From positions 505,997 through 569,996 of the forward strand of contig NZ_JAJSAQ010000001.1 of NCBI RefSeq assembly GCF_021729075.1: a stretch of 64,000 bases of DNA. The letters are read 5' to 3'. The notes beneath the pieces are model-generated. The model had not been told where the DNA came from, ran no database searches, and saw nothing but the letters and a program-made list of their open reading frames with translations. Position numbers and translations under genes: made by a program. This document shows positions 18,831-27,066 of the stretch, piece after piece. The DNA comes from Microbulbifer guangxiensis (lineage in GTDB: Bacteria; Pseudomonadota; Gammaproteobacteria; Pseudomonadales; Cellvibrionaceae). Each line of letters opens with the position of its first letter. Positions within the stretch are counted from its first letter, which is position 1.

Positions 18831-19307
18831 ATGCCCAGAAGTATTCCGCTGTTCTTCACCCTGCTACTACTGGCGGGACTGACCGGTTGCGCGGTGCTCT
18901 CACCCTCCTTCCAGGAACCGGAGGTTGAGATCGTGGCCCTGGAACCCCTGCCATCCAGCGGGAACGAGCTGCGCTTCCGGATCCGGTTGCGGGTTTTCAA
19001 TCCCAACAACTCCGAACTGGCCCTGTCAGGCCTCTACTACACCCTCAAGCTGGCAGGGCACAAAGTGGTCACCGGTACCGCCAGCAACCTCAGGCCGGTT
19101 CCGGCCTACGGGCAGGAGGATATTACCGTAGACGCCACCGCCAGTCTGGTCGGCTCGCTGATGGCGGCAGCCGACTTGCTGGGACGACCGCGGGATGCTG
19201 TGCCCTATGAACTACAGGCCAAACTGGGGCTGCGCCGCTCCATTCTGCCAGCCCTGAGGGTGACGAAACGCGGTGAGATCACCCTCAACCAGTACGGCAC
19301 TCGCTGA
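18831..19307 (+). CDS. LEA14-like (WHy domain) lipoprotein
   Basis: 158 residues starting at ATG 18831 with GGGAG upstream. It has a lipoprotein signal peptide with lipobox LTGCA (Cys about 20), then a single LEA type 2 / WHy beta-sandwich (VEIVALEPLPSSGNEL, FRIRLRVFNPNNSELALSGLYYTLKL). Bacterial proteins of this type are periplasmic lipoproteins linked loosely to desiccation or envelope stress; function is not established. It is divergent from the M19 gene and monocistronic as far as can be seen. Confidence 0.85.
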   Translation: MPRSIPLFFTLLLLAGLTGCAVLSPSFQEPEVEIVALEPLPSSGNELRFRIRLRVFNPNNSELALSGLYYTLKLAGHKVVTGTASNLRPVPAYGQEDITVDATASLVGSLMAAADLLGRPRDAVPYELQAKLGLRRSILPALRVTKRGEITLNQYGTR

Positions 19308-19516
19308 TACCCAACCCAACCTGGGTCGTCCCGAATGCCAGAACGGACAGCCCGGAGCGGCTGGCGCGACCTGGTGGTTGATGGCTGGGCTGGAGAAGCC
19401 TAAAGCACCGGCAGGCGCCGGAAAAGAGAGGCCTGGGGGAGAGAGAGTGATTGTCCGGCCGCCGCAGCGGCCGGATCCAGATAACGGCTGAGTCTATGCC
19501 AGAGCTGGACTGCCTC

Positions 19517-19891
19517 TCAGCGGCGCGCCGCGAGAATCCCGCCCGTCATGGTCGCCAGTGAAGCCAGCAGACCCAAGCCAACCAGGGAATACAGGCTGAT
19601 GGACTGGCGCACGGCTTCGGTAACGACGGCATCAAAGGGGAACTGCCAGGCGACGATGGCCGATGCCGCAACCACTGCGGCATACTGCATGCGGCTAGCG
19701 CGTTTTTCCGAGCGTCTGGACGGCGCGGGAAGCCTGGCCATTACCTGCTCGCAGAAGCCGTTGTCGTCGAGATAGGGCTCGTCGAACTTCAGCTCGCGGC
19801 TCAGCCAGGCATCGAATTCCGGGTCATTGCCCAGTAGTGCCGAATCTGTCATGCCATCGATCTTGCTGTGTTTTTGATCAAAGCTATCCAC
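19517..19891 (-). CDS. Small membrane protein, probable anti-sigma factor
   Basis: 124 residues. A GTG start at 19891 has a strong GGAGGT site five bases upstream inside the end of the sigma gene, and the coding regions overlap by 8 bp, so translation is coupled. The N-terminal half is acidic and cytosolic (DPEFDAWLSRELKFDEPYLDD, FCEQVMARLP). The C-terminal half has two hydrophobic helices (about 68-85 and 97-120). This arrangement directly after an ECF sigma gene is typical of anti-sigma factors, but no zinc-binding HxxxCxxC motif is present, so the call rests on position and topology. Confidence 0.65.
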   Translation of the reverse strand: MDSFDQKHSKIDGMTDSALLGNDPEFDAWLSRELKFDEPYLDDNGFCEQVMARLPAPSRRSEKRASRMQYAAVVAASAIVAWQFPFDAVVTEAVRQSISLYSLVGLGLLASLATMTGGILAARR

Positions 19892-20438
19892 TGACTACCT
19901 CCTCGCGCCACGCCTGCAACAGTGTCTGCAGCTTGGCCCGCGCTCGGTTAACGTGGGATTTTACCGTACCCAGCGGCAACTTCATAATACTGGCCGCCTC
20001 CTCGTGGGAGAAGCCCCGCTGCATGCACAGGTGCACTGCCTGGCGCTGGGCTTCACTCAATTCTCCCATGGCGGATTGCAGGTCCCGGGCCATCCCCAAC
20101 TGCTGGGACTCTTCCACCGATTCATCCGCCTGGGCCCGGTCCACCAGCTCCTGGTTCACTTCCGGGGCATTCTTGCGCTTGTGACTCATGACGAGGTTAT
20201 AGGCGATGCGGTACAGCCAGGTGCTGAAACGCGCGTCGCCGCGAAACGCAGGCAGCGCTTTGTAGGCCTTGATGAAGGCCTCCTGCGCCATATCGTCTGC
20301 GAGGCCTTGGTCGCCATCGCACAGCTGGCGGAGCGAGAAACGCAGCTGTGACTGATAGCGGTGGACCAGCTGGGCGTATGCCCGCTGGTCCCCATCCTCG
20401 ACGATCCTGCGGATCAGTTCCTCGTCATTGAGGTCCAT
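19884..20438 (-). CDS. ECF RNA polymerase sigma factor (RpoE-like)
   Basis: 184 residues. Region 2 (about 10-80) contains YQSQLRFSLRQLC, DDMAQEAFIKAYKAL and FSTWLYRIAYNLVMSHKRK. Region 4 (about 120-175) contains LSEAQRQAVHLC, then GFSHEEAASIMKLPLGTVKSHVNRARAKL. These are the -10 and -35 recognising domains of an ECF sigma factor. It lies third in a four-gene minus-strand operon (21701 to 19517), after a coiled-coil/DUF6249 membrane protein and before a probable anti-sigma factor. I infer an envelope-signal response controlling an unknown regulon. Confidence 0.94.
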   Translation of the reverse strand: MDLNDEELIRRIVEDGDQRAYAQLVHRYQSQLRFSLRQLCDGDQGLADDMAQEAFIKAYKALPAFRGDARFSTWLYRIAYNLVMSHKRKNAPEVNQELVDRAQADESVEESQQLGMARDLQSAMGELSEAQRQAVHLCMQRGFSHEEAASIMKLPLGTVKSHVNRARAKLQTLLQAWREEVVSG

Positions 20439-20450
20439 AGGTCCCTGCCC

Positions 20451-21359
20451 TTAACCCACCTGGCCTTCGGAACGGTGATCCAGCTTCCAGTTGATGAAGC
20501 GGGCCACACCAATAAAGAGTGGGATCAGGCCCAGGCTACCGGCACCTGCGCCGATAGCGATGGTCAACCAGATGAACAGGGCCAGGCCGACAGCGATCAG
20601 GGTAAAGCCGCGGTCGCGCGCCTTGCTCGGAGACTCGCCCTCCATCGCATCGAGCAATTCCGGTGGAATGTCGTGGCCCTCGGCCACCATGCGGTTGATG
20701 TTTTCCATCAGCAGCTGCTTCTTGCGGTAGCTGTTGCGGGTCACCAGCCAGACGATCAGAACAGGGGTGCTGAAAATCCCAAGAAAGAGCACCACGCCTA
20801 CCAGCCAACTCATATCAATACCCTCCCTTTCTTGATGCCGTGGAGACTTATCCAGGTCGCTGGAAATACCGATCTGGATATTCTTCGGCACCCCATCCAG
20901 AGACTCCTCGACCACCAGGCCTTTCTCATCCAGAATGCCCTGCTTCTCCAGCTTCTCGTAAATCCGCCGGGTCAGGGCGCCGCCGAACTCCTCGCCCAGG
21001 TCAACGTGAACCTCGCTGCGCTCTCCTGTCTCGTCGCGGGTGGTGATGCGCAGTGTGCCGTCATCCCCGCGCAGGATCCGCACCTGCTTCTCCACTTCGC
21101 CCTGAGCCCGCTCCAGGTGCCGCGCATGGCTTTCCATCTCGCGGGCGCGGCTTTCCATTTCGCGCGCATGTTGCTCCATCTCACGCTGCAGCCGCTCCAT
21201 CTCCCGTTGATGCTCCCGGGTCTCGGGAGCCTCGACCGCCGCCGGGGGCTGGGGCGGCTCGGGGGCCTCCTGGGCCCAACCGGTCAGCGACAGGGTCGCC
21301 ACCAGGCCCAGCAGCAGCCGGGAACCGGCTGCGGTGATGTTATTGGTTCTCGCTCTCAT
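20451..21359 (-). CDS. Exported coiled-coil protein with C-terminal DUF6249-like membrane domain
   Basis: 302 residues. It has a signal peptide (to about 29, ending GWAQEA), a short Pro-rich segment, and a Glu/Arg-rich coiled coil (about 45-95, repeating REMExxxREME). A middle region follows with a GDDGTLRITTRDETGERSEV stretch. The C-terminal part has a membrane helix near 185-207 and two more near 255-290, resembling the DUF6249 family. It is 12 bp upstream of the ECF sigma gene, so it may sense the envelope and feed the sigma/anti-sigma pair. That role is inferred only from the operon. Confidence 0.7.
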   Translation of the reverse strand: MRARTNNITAAGSRLLLGLVATLSLTGWAQEAPEPPQPPAAVEAPETREHQREMERLQREMEQHAREMESRAREMESHARHLERAQGEVEKQVRILRGDDGTLRITTRDETGERSEVHVDLGEEFGGALTRRIYEKLEKQGILDEKGLVVEESLDGVPKNIQIGISSDLDKSPRHQEREGIDMSWLVGVVLFLGIFSTPVLIVWLVTRNSYRKKQLLMENINRMVAEGHDIPPELLDAMEGESPSKARDRGFTLIAVGLALFIWLTIAIGAGAGSLGLIPLFIGVARFINWKLDHRSEGQVG

Positions 21360-21398
21360 TATCGTGCTCTCTACCTGTGTTACCTGTAGTCGATTTCT

Positions 21399-21701
21399 TT
21401 ACAGCGCCGTCAGGGGCAGGCCCACCTGATGGCCCAGTGCACCGCCCTGCAATGAGGGCCGGTCGGCAATGCGTACCGGATAGACCGGCTTATCCGCCTC
21501 CCCGGCACTCTTTTCCTGCGCCTGCCGGCATTCGTTGAGCTTGCGCGAGAAAACCTCCTCGGTCTTCTGCGCCAGCTCACGCTCTACCTCGTCCATGGGA
21601 AGGGAGAGCTCGGCCGCTGCGGCCGGCAGCGCGCTTAGCAGCAGTGCCAGCGCGGCGTAAAATTGTACCTGTTTGGAACGTCCTGTATCAGTGCTTTTCA
21701 T
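21399..21701 (-). CDS. Small exported protein of unknown function, first gene of the sigma operon
   Basis: 100 residues from ATG 21701, which has AGGAGG at ideal spacing. A signal peptide (to about 32, ALPAAAA) is followed by a short acidic helical mature part (LPMDEVERELAQKTEEVF) with one Cys and a glycine-rich end. I do not recognise a family. It precedes the coiled-coil protein by 39 bp and is probably co-transcribed with the ECF sigma module. The DUF924 gene diverges from it. Confidence 0.6.
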   Translation of the reverse strand: MKSTDTGRSKQVQFYAALALLLSALPAAAAELSLPMDEVERELAQKTEEVFSRKLNECRQAQEKSAGEADKPVYPVRIADRPSLQGGALGHQVGLPLTAL

Positions 21702-21794
21702 GGTTTCGCCTCCTGGCTGAATTCCTTGTACACCAGTAAGATGGGGCGACATCACCGGTTGGATGCACCGGTGGCAAAAAAATTGGGAGAACCC

Positions 21795-22397
21795 ATGGCG
21801 CACCCCTCAGAAGTACTGGAGTTCTGGTTTGGCTCTGACCAGTTGCAGGCACCCGCGGACGAACTGCACCAGCAGCTCTGGTTTACCCGCAACGAGGCCC
21901 TGGACAGCGAGATGGAAGAGCGATTCGGCCATCTGGTGGAGTCAGCCCTGGCCGGTGAACTGGAAGACTGGCGGCGCAGCCTGGCGGGAGAGCTGGCCCT
22001 GGTGCTGCTGTGTGACCAGTTTACCCGCAATGTATACCGCGGCACCGCCCGGGCGTTTGCCGGCGACGCGCTGGCACTGGAAGTGGCCCTGACCGTCATC
22101 GAGCGGGGGGACGACCGGGAGCTGGGACTATTCCAGCGCGCTTTCCTCGGCATGCCCCTGGAACACGCAGAAAGCGAGGATATGCAGCAGCGCTCGGTGG
22201 GATATTTCAACCAGTTGCGTATGGATTATCTGGATGGGGCCACGGGCGCCGCCCAGGCCGAGAGCTTCTACCAGTATGCGCTCGCCCACCAGAAGGTCAT
22301 CGACGAGTTCGGGCGCTATCCGCACCGCAATGCGCCGCTGGGCCGGGAGACCACCACGGCCGAGCAGAAATGGCTGGACCAGGGAGGGGGATTCTGA
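21795..22397 (+). CDS. DUF924 family protein
   Basis: 200 residues from ATG 21795 with GGGAG five bases upstream; the frame is open upstream, but that start fits. Characteristic family motifs: VLEFWFG near the N-terminus, QLWFTRN, LALVLLCDQFTRNVYRGTARAFAGD, and RYPHRNAPLGRETTTAE near the C-terminus. DUF924 proteins are all-helical TPR-like soluble proteins of unknown function. The stop overlaps the start of the LysE-type exporter (TGATG), so the two are translationally coupled. Confidence 0.9.
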   Translation: MAHPSEVLEFWFGSDQLQAPADELHQQLWFTRNEALDSEMEERFGHLVESALAGELEDWRRSLAGELALVLLCDQFTRNVYRGTARAFAGDALALEVALTVIERGDDRELGLFQRAFLGMPLEHAESEDMQQRSVGYFNQLRMDYLDGATGAAQAESFYQYALAHQKVIDEFGRYPHRNAPLGRETTTAEQKWLDQGGGF

Positions 22398-23017
22398 TGG
22401 ATCTCTTGGCCTGGCTGTCCCTGGCCGGAATCTGTGCCCTCGGCGCCATGAGTCCGGGCCCCAGCCTGCTGATCGTGTTGCGCTGTGCTGCCGCCGGCCC
22501 CCAGCAGGGCCTGGCCAGCGCCCTTGCCCACGGCGCGGCCATCGCACTCTACGCAGGCCTGACCGCCTTTGGATTGGCAGTGCTGGTCACCCACACTCCC
22601 CTGCTCTTTTCCCTGCTCCAGTGGAGCGGTGCCGCCATGCTGCTCTACCTGGGCTGGAAAGCCCTGAGAGCCCCTGCCCCGGACAGTAAAGCAGCCAGAG
22701 GCACGGCCGCAGCGCCGGTTTCCGTTTCCCGCGCAGCATTGCAGGGTTTCGGCATTGCCTTCTTCAATCCCAAGGTGGCGATCTTCTTCACCGCCCTGTT
22801 CAGTCAGTTCGTCTCGGCTGAGCAGACGCTGGCTACCAAGCTGGGTATGGCCGGACTCGCTGCCGGCATCGACGCAACCTGGTACGCCCTGGTTGCGCTG
22901 CTGGTCAGCCTGGGAAGTGGTCGGGGATGGCTGGGCGCTACCGCCGCCCATCGACTGCAGCAACTGTTTGGGGTTCTCCTTCTGGGGCTTGCGGCGCGAC
23001 TGGTGCTGAGCCTGTAA
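22397..23017 (+). CDS. LysE/RhtB family amino acid exporter
   Basis: 206 residues, six predicted helices. The N-terminus shows the family signature GAMSPGPSLLIVLRCAAAG, and the middle shows FFNPKVAIFFTALFSQF. Family members export amino acids (lysine, threonine, homoserine lactone, leucine) across the inner membrane. The substrate is not predictable. The ATG overlaps the DUF924 stop (TGATG). A hairpin follows at 23057-23073. Confidence 0.92.
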   Translation: MDLLAWLSLAGICALGAMSPGPSLLIVLRCAAAGPQQGLASALAHGAAIALYAGLTAFGLAVLVTHTPLLFSLLQWSGAAMLLYLGWKALRAPAPDSKAARGTAAAPVSVSRAALQGFGIAFFNPKVAIFFTALFSQFVSAEQTLATKLGMAGLAAGIDATWYALVALLVSLGSGRGWLGATAAHRLQQLFGVLLLGLAARLVLSL

Positions 23018-23056
23018 GCCAGCAGCCCAGGACCCGGGCCATCGGAGCACAAAAAA

Positions 23057-23073
23057 AGCCCGCGATGCGGGCT
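23057..23073. terminator. Hairpin, possible terminator
   Basis: AGCCCGC-GAT-GCGGGCT with seven A residues on its left side. The T-run therefore lies on the minus-strand reading; on the plus strand, after the LysE gene, the hairpin is followed by CTAACACT with no T-run. It may still end the exporter transcript weakly. Confidence 0.5.
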
Positions 23074-23120
23074 CTAACACTTTACTGCGGGGTTGAGGCA
23101 GCGCGCCCTCTCTTTTGATA

Positions 23121-23130
23121 GGGGGGGGGG
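23121..23130. repeat. Ten-base poly-G tract in the yebG upstream region
   Basis: Ten consecutive G residues in non-coding sequence, about 110 bp before the LexA boxes. Tracts of this length are prone to slipped-strand length change; no promoter element is clearly placed around it. Confidence 0.9.
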
Positions 23131-23228
23131 AGGAACGCTACCGAGTGATCATTATCCCTGCATTTCCCCCCTGAGCGACGCCGCAAAACGCAACAGCCGG
23201 TCGACTCACCGCAAAACCCCGAACTTGA

Positions 23229-23248
23229 CACTGTACAAATATACACTT
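23229..23248 (+). promoter_or_regulatory. Weaker upstream LexA (SOS) box
   Basis: Reads CTGTACAAATATACAC: the CTG-N10-CAG consensus with a C for G at the last position. It is directly next to the perfect box, suggesting cooperative LexA binding. Confidence 0.6.
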
Positions 23249-23267
23249 ACTGTACAGAAATACAGAT
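23248..23267 (+). promoter_or_regulatory. LexA (SOS) box upstream of yebG
   Basis: Perfect CTG-N10-CAG with the AT-rich alternating core (CTGTACAGAAATACAG), 35 bp before the yebG start. This matches the gammaproteobacterial LexA consensus and the known SOS control of yebG. Confidence 0.9.
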
Positions 23268-23301
23268 CACCAACCCGCTTCAATAAAAACCGGAGGCAAC
23301 C

Positions 23302-23595
23302 ATGGCCGTTGTAGCTGTATGGAAATGCGATAGAGACGGAGCAATGTTCGACAACAAAAAAGACGCCGAAGAACACGACAAGATGCTGGAACTCGCCGCC
23401 AACATCACCTCCCTGATCGAGCGCCATGTGGATGGCATCTCTGAGGAGGTGGGCGAGGAAATCGGCCTGCTGCTGGCCAAACGCCGCGAAAATCTGGCCA
23501 AGGCCTGTAAGGGCAAGCCTGAAATACTGCTGGAAGAGGAAGAAGAGACCTCTGCAGACGACGACCGCGTTACCCCGCTGGCGGCCAACCAGTAA
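23302..23595 (+). CDS. yebG: YebG family DNA-damage-inducible protein
   Basis: 97 residues starting MAVVAVWKCDRDGAMFDNKKDAEEHDK, the YebG signature. The middle is helical (LAANITSLIERHVDGISEE) and the tail is acidic (LEEEEETSADDD). YebG is a small SOS-induced protein in E. coli whose molecular role is unclear. The start has GGAGG at five bases. Two LexA boxes lie upstream and an intrinsic terminator follows at 23629, so this is a self-contained SOS unit. Confidence 0.95.
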   Translation: MAVVAVWKCDRDGAMFDNKKDAEEHDKMLELAANITSLIERHVDGISEEVGEEIGLLLAKRRENLAKACKGKPEILLEEEEETSADDDRVTPLAANQ

Positions 23596-23628
23596 GCACC
23601 ACAGCCACGATTACCATCCCTGTACTGC

Positions 23629-23651
23629 GCCCGGCCTGGCCGGGCTTTTTT
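23629..23651 (+). terminator. Intrinsic terminator of yebG
   Basis: GCCCGGCC/GGCCGGGC stem with minimal loop followed by a T-run, 34 bp after the yebG stop. Confidence 0.9.
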
Positions 23652-23738
23652 GTATGCTTCCCTGTGGGCCAACCTTTGCCCCCGATCCCCCCCAAGACTG
23701 GGCCCGCATCCCGGCACTGGCCCAGCCAGCGGGAGGAA

Positions 23739-24140
23739 TCAGAATTTCAGGGCAGAGAAAGTCCCGACAAGCAGTACTGCAGCGAGCACCAGGATCACGA
23801 TCCAGGTCAATGCAGTCCCCCAGAAGCGTCCGGGGTGATAGCCTCCCCTGCCCGCTGTCAGCCCGAAGGCATGCAGAAAACGCGCGAGGACCAGGGCTCC
23901 CCCGAGAATATGCAGCCAGCTTGCCGCCAGGCCATTGAGTTCCGCCAGCAACAGCAGCAGCAGTGCCAGCGGCACATACTCCACGGCATTGGCATGCGCA
24001 CGAATGACGACCTCCGCATCATGCTTCCCGCCACTACCGAGCCCGACTTTCTGCGAACGACGGAACTTAACCACCCGGAACGCCAGGGCGATGATCAGCA
24101 GCGCACAGAGTGCAGCGTAAAAAGCGGTGACTGTAGCCAT
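23739..24140 (-). CDS. MAPEG family membrane protein
   Basis: 133 residues, four hydrophobic helices. Between helices 1 and 2 are RVVKFRRSQKVGLGSGG and the conserved RAHANAVEYVPLALLLL segment, the MAPEG (membrane-associated eicosanoid/glutathione metabolism) signature. Bacterial members are thought to be glutathione-linked membrane transferases, but most are untested. The start has AGGGAAT upstream. The nearest same-strand upstream gene is the degenerate amidohydrolase, whose stop lies 37 bp before this start; read-through is possible. Confidence 0.92.
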   Translation of the reverse strand: MATVTAFYAALCALLIIALAFRVVKFRRSQKVGLGSGGKHDAEVVIRAHANAVEYVPLALLLLLLAELNGLAASWLHILGGALVLARFLHAFGLTAGRGGYHPGRFWGTALTWIVILVLAAVLLVGTFSALKF

Positions 24141-24177
24141 CGGTAATTCCCTATCAGCTTTTTGTGTTCAGGGCCGG

Positions 24178-25491
24178 TCAACGCTTGAAACCGAATTCGT
24201 GTCCGGCCTCAGGCTTCAGGTAACGGTCCCGCAGTCGCGTCGAACGATTGACCAGGGATTGCGGCTCACCATTGATCACGACCGCCTCCGCATAGCTCGT
24301 CACCTCGAGCGGATCGCCACTCCAGACCACAAGATCGGCCACACGCCCCGGGGCAATACTGCCACCCCCAATGCGGAAGACTTCGGCAACATTGGTACTG
24401 ATCGCTTTGAGAGCCTCCTCGTAGGGCAGCCCCGCCGCAACCGCATTGCCGGCGGACTGCCGCGCGAGATACACATTGTGCGTTGACGCGTAACCCGGGC
24501 CGCTGATCAGCACTTTGCCCCCCGCCTTGTTCAGCAGGGCTGCGTTATCCAGCCGCGCGCCGAGAGTCTCGAAAGCGGTCGGCAGGTTATTGATGGCATC
24601 GACAATGACCGGTACTTTGGCCGCGGCAATCCGGTCAGCCACCATCCAGCCCTCAGCCGCCCCCTGGATGACCAGTTGCAACTGGAACTGGCGGGCGAGG
24701 TCGAGAACGGCAATGATGTCGCTGGCGCGATTGGCCGTCAGCAGCAGGGGCTGCTTACCCTCAAGCACCGGCTGCAGTGCTTCCAGGTCTTCAACAGAGT
24801 GGTTGAGTTCCCGCCACTGGCCGCGGCGGATGGCCTCGCGGTTATCACGATACTCCTTGGCCTCTTCCAGGGCGTTGCGAACCTTGGCGATCGCGTTGGC
24901 GCGACTGCCACCTGCGAGCAGACCACCAGCTTCGCCGGTAAAGGCCTTCTGCGCCAGATCGGTGGCGACCACACTGTCAAACTGCCCGTTCAGGGCGATG
25001 GCAAAACTGCGACCGGCAAAAACCCGCTGCGGGTCACCGACACCTTCCCCCCACATTTTGATATCGGGAAAAACCAGCGCGCGGGTTACACCGCCGGCAC
25101 GGTTAAAGGGAATCAGGGTCGATTTGGGGTTGTAGGCCGGCAAGGGGTCAAAGGACGCTCCGATACTGTCGCCAGTCACCGCGTAGTCGTTGGTGCTGCT
25201 GGCTGCTCCGATTTCCACCAGGCCCAGCTCGGAAACCGGGGCGATAACACCGGGTGTCACGATCTTGCCACTGGCATCGATCTCCCGGTCTGCCTTGACG
25301 GCGATGGACGGGGCCACCTGCTCTACGCGACCGTCACGTACCAGGACATCGGCAGTATCCAGAGTTCCTGCCTCGGAGAGGGTGTGAACGCGGCCTCCCT
25401 TGATCAGCAAGGTCTCTGCCATGGCATTCGGGATGACGGCACCGGCGAGCAGGGCCAGCGCGGGAAATATCAGTTTATTCAGGGTTTTCAC
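24178..25491 (-). CDS. Exported amidohydrolase-fold protein lacking the metal site
   Basis: 437 residues with a signal peptide (to about 25, ending NAMAET). The fold is that of metal-dependent amidohydrolases (LLIKGGRVHTLSE, IDASGKIVTPGVIAPVSELG, ending with a GRVADLVVWSGDPLE composite strand), but the usual D-x-H-x-H after TPG is replaced by IAPVSELGL. The later metal His is also absent (LVIQGAAEGWMVAD, where the partner has TAFHHAVEAYKVAD). It is therefore probably a non-catalytic partner or has another chemistry. The GTG start overlaps the stop of the neighbouring intact amidohydrolase (GTGA), so the two are made together and may form a complex. Confidence 0.85.
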   Translation of the reverse strand: MKTLNKLIFPALALLAGAVIPNAMAETLLIKGGRVHTLSEAGTLDTADVLVRDGRVEQVAPSIAVKADREIDASGKIVTPGVIAPVSELGLVEIGAASSTNDYAVTGDSIGASFDPLPAYNPKSTLIPFNRAGGVTRALVFPDIKMWGEGVGDPQRVFAGRSFAIALNGQFDSVVATDLAQKAFTGEAGGLLAGGSRANAIAKVRNALEEAKEYRDNREAIRRGQWRELNHSVEDLEALQPVLEGKQPLLLTANRASDIIAVLDLARQFQLQLVIQGAAEGWMVADRIAAAKVPVIVDAINNLPTAFETLGARLDNAALLNKAGGKVLISGPGYASTHNVYLARQSAGNAVAAGLPYEEALKAISTNVAEVFRIGGGSIAPGRVADLVVWSGDPLEVTSYAEAVVINGEPQSLVNRSTRLRDRYLKPEAGHEFGFKR

Positions 25492-26891
25492 GAGCGCTCT
25501 CCCTCAGGATTCAGGATACCCAGTTCAAAATCACTATGGGACTGGCGGGCCGGGTCTTCACGGTCGAACATCAGCTCGCCGTCGATGAAGACCTTCTCCG
25601 CCTTGCTGTAGACACTGAACGGGTTACCGGACCACAGAACGACGTCCGCCATCTTACCCTTCTCGATGCTGCCGGTCTCATCAGCAACGCCCAGTGCCCT
25701 GGCCGGGTTCAGGGTCATCCAGGTCACCGCGTATTCCGGAGTGATATCAAATCCGGCGCGCTGACCGGCGGTCATGGCCTTGGCCACTTCCTCGTTCAGG
25801 TGCTGGATTCCGATCGCCGAATCCGAGTGGATCATGGCGCAGGCGCCGGCCTGATCGACGATGGCGATATTGGCCTCGGTCATATCGAAGGCCTCGTGCT
25901 TGAAGCCCCACCAGTCTGCCCACATGGCGGAGCAGACACCCTGCTCGGCCAGAAGATCGGCGACTTTGTAGGCCTCGACCGCATGGTGGAAAGCAGTGAT
26001 CTGGAAATCGAATTCCTCGGCGATGTCCATCATGATGGCCATCTCCTCACCGCGATAGCAGTGGTTGTGCACCAGAATCTCTCCGTTGAGCACCCCGGCC
26101 AGGGTCTCCAGCTGCAGGTTGCGGTCCGGAGCTTCGCCACCCTTTTCCCAATATTTTTCCCACTTGTCCTTGTAGCGGGAGGCTTCCAGCCAGGCACTGC
26201 GATAGCCCGCAACATTGCCCATGCGCGTGGATGGCGCGGTGCCCTTGCCGCCGTATACCCGCTTGGGGTTCTCGCCGCAGGCCATCTTCATGCCATAGGG
26301 AGCGCCCGGGAATTTCATGTCCTGCACACTGCGACCGGGTACATTCTTCAGCGTTACACTGCGGCCGCCGAACAGGTTGGCGGAGCCCGGCAGTATCTGC
26401 AGGGTGGTGACGCCTCCCGCCAGGGCCAGTTCAAACTGCGGGTCCTGGGTCCAGACGGAGTGCTCGGTCCAGACTTCCGCCGTATTCGGCGAAGTCATTT
26501 CATTGCCGTCCTGGGAGGACTCAATGGAGGGAGCCGGATAATTGCCGAGGTGGGAGTGAACATCCACCAGCCCCGGGGTCACCCACTTGCCCTTGGCATC
26601 GATCTCGAGCGCGTTCCGGGGAGCGCGCAGCTTTTCGCCAATCTTGGCGATCCTGCCTTTTTCGAGTACCAGGTCGGTATTGTCGAGGCGCTCGCCAGTG
26701 CCGGTGAGCACGGTGGCATTGCGGATGATGACGGGTTTACTCTGCTCGATGGCGTAAGTGGAGGGGAAGGCATCGAGATCGGCGAAGCTCTTGCTCGCCT
26801 CCTTATCCCCACCCTTTTCCTCACCGCCACAGGCGGTCACAAGAATGGCGGCGCCCAGCAGGGCCGCGAGACAGCGTAAGTGATGCTGCAT
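25488..26891 (-). CDS. Amidohydrolase lipoprotein with intact metal ligands
   Basis: 467 residues. It has a lipoprotein signal with lipobox VTACG (Cys about 21), then the imidazolonepropionase-like amidohydrolase fold. GKWVTPGLVDVHSHLG supplies the HxH pair, and HNHCYRGEEM, TAFHHAVEAY and a late MIHSDSAIG supply further ligands. The C-terminal strand is KGKMADVVLWSGNPFSVYSKAEKVFIDG. Substrate is unknown; exported relatives of this branch cleave dipeptide-like or N-acyl bonds. It is the first gene of a two-gene operon with a degenerate paralogue. The 5' gap 26892-27066 must contain the promoter. Confidence 0.88.
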   Translation of the reverse strand: MQHHLRCLAALLGAAILVTACGGEEKGGDKEASKSFADLDAFPSTYAIEQSKPVIIRNATVLTGTGERLDNTDLVLEKGRIAKIGEKLRAPRNALEIDAKGKWVTPGLVDVHSHLGNYPAPSIESSQDGNEMTSPNTAEVWTEHSVWTQDPQFELALAGGVTTLQILPGSANLFGGRSVTLKNVPGRSVQDMKFPGAPYGMKMACGENPKRVYGGKGTAPSTRMGNVAGYRSAWLEASRYKDKWEKYWEKGGEAPDRNLQLETLAGVLNGEILVHNHCYRGEEMAIMMDIAEEFDFQITAFHHAVEAYKVADLLAEQGVCSAMWADWWGFKHEAFDMTEANIAIVDQAGACAMIHSDSAIGIQHLNEEVAKAMTAGQRAGFDITPEYAVTWMTLNPARALGVADETGSIEKGKMADVVLWSGNPFSVYSKAEKVFIDGELMFDREDPARQSHSDFELGILNPEGERS

Positions 26892-27066
26892 TGTTATGTC
26901 CCGGTGTCGTTGACTGTTTTGTTATCAATTGAGGTGACTATGCTACCAGCACTGCCCGCTTTCGCCATCGCCGGATCTGCCGGAATCGGTTGACCTGAAA
27001 AACCAGCCCCGACAAGAGATCATTTTTCATTCAACCCGAACTCCAGCGACCTCGACCGGATCATTG

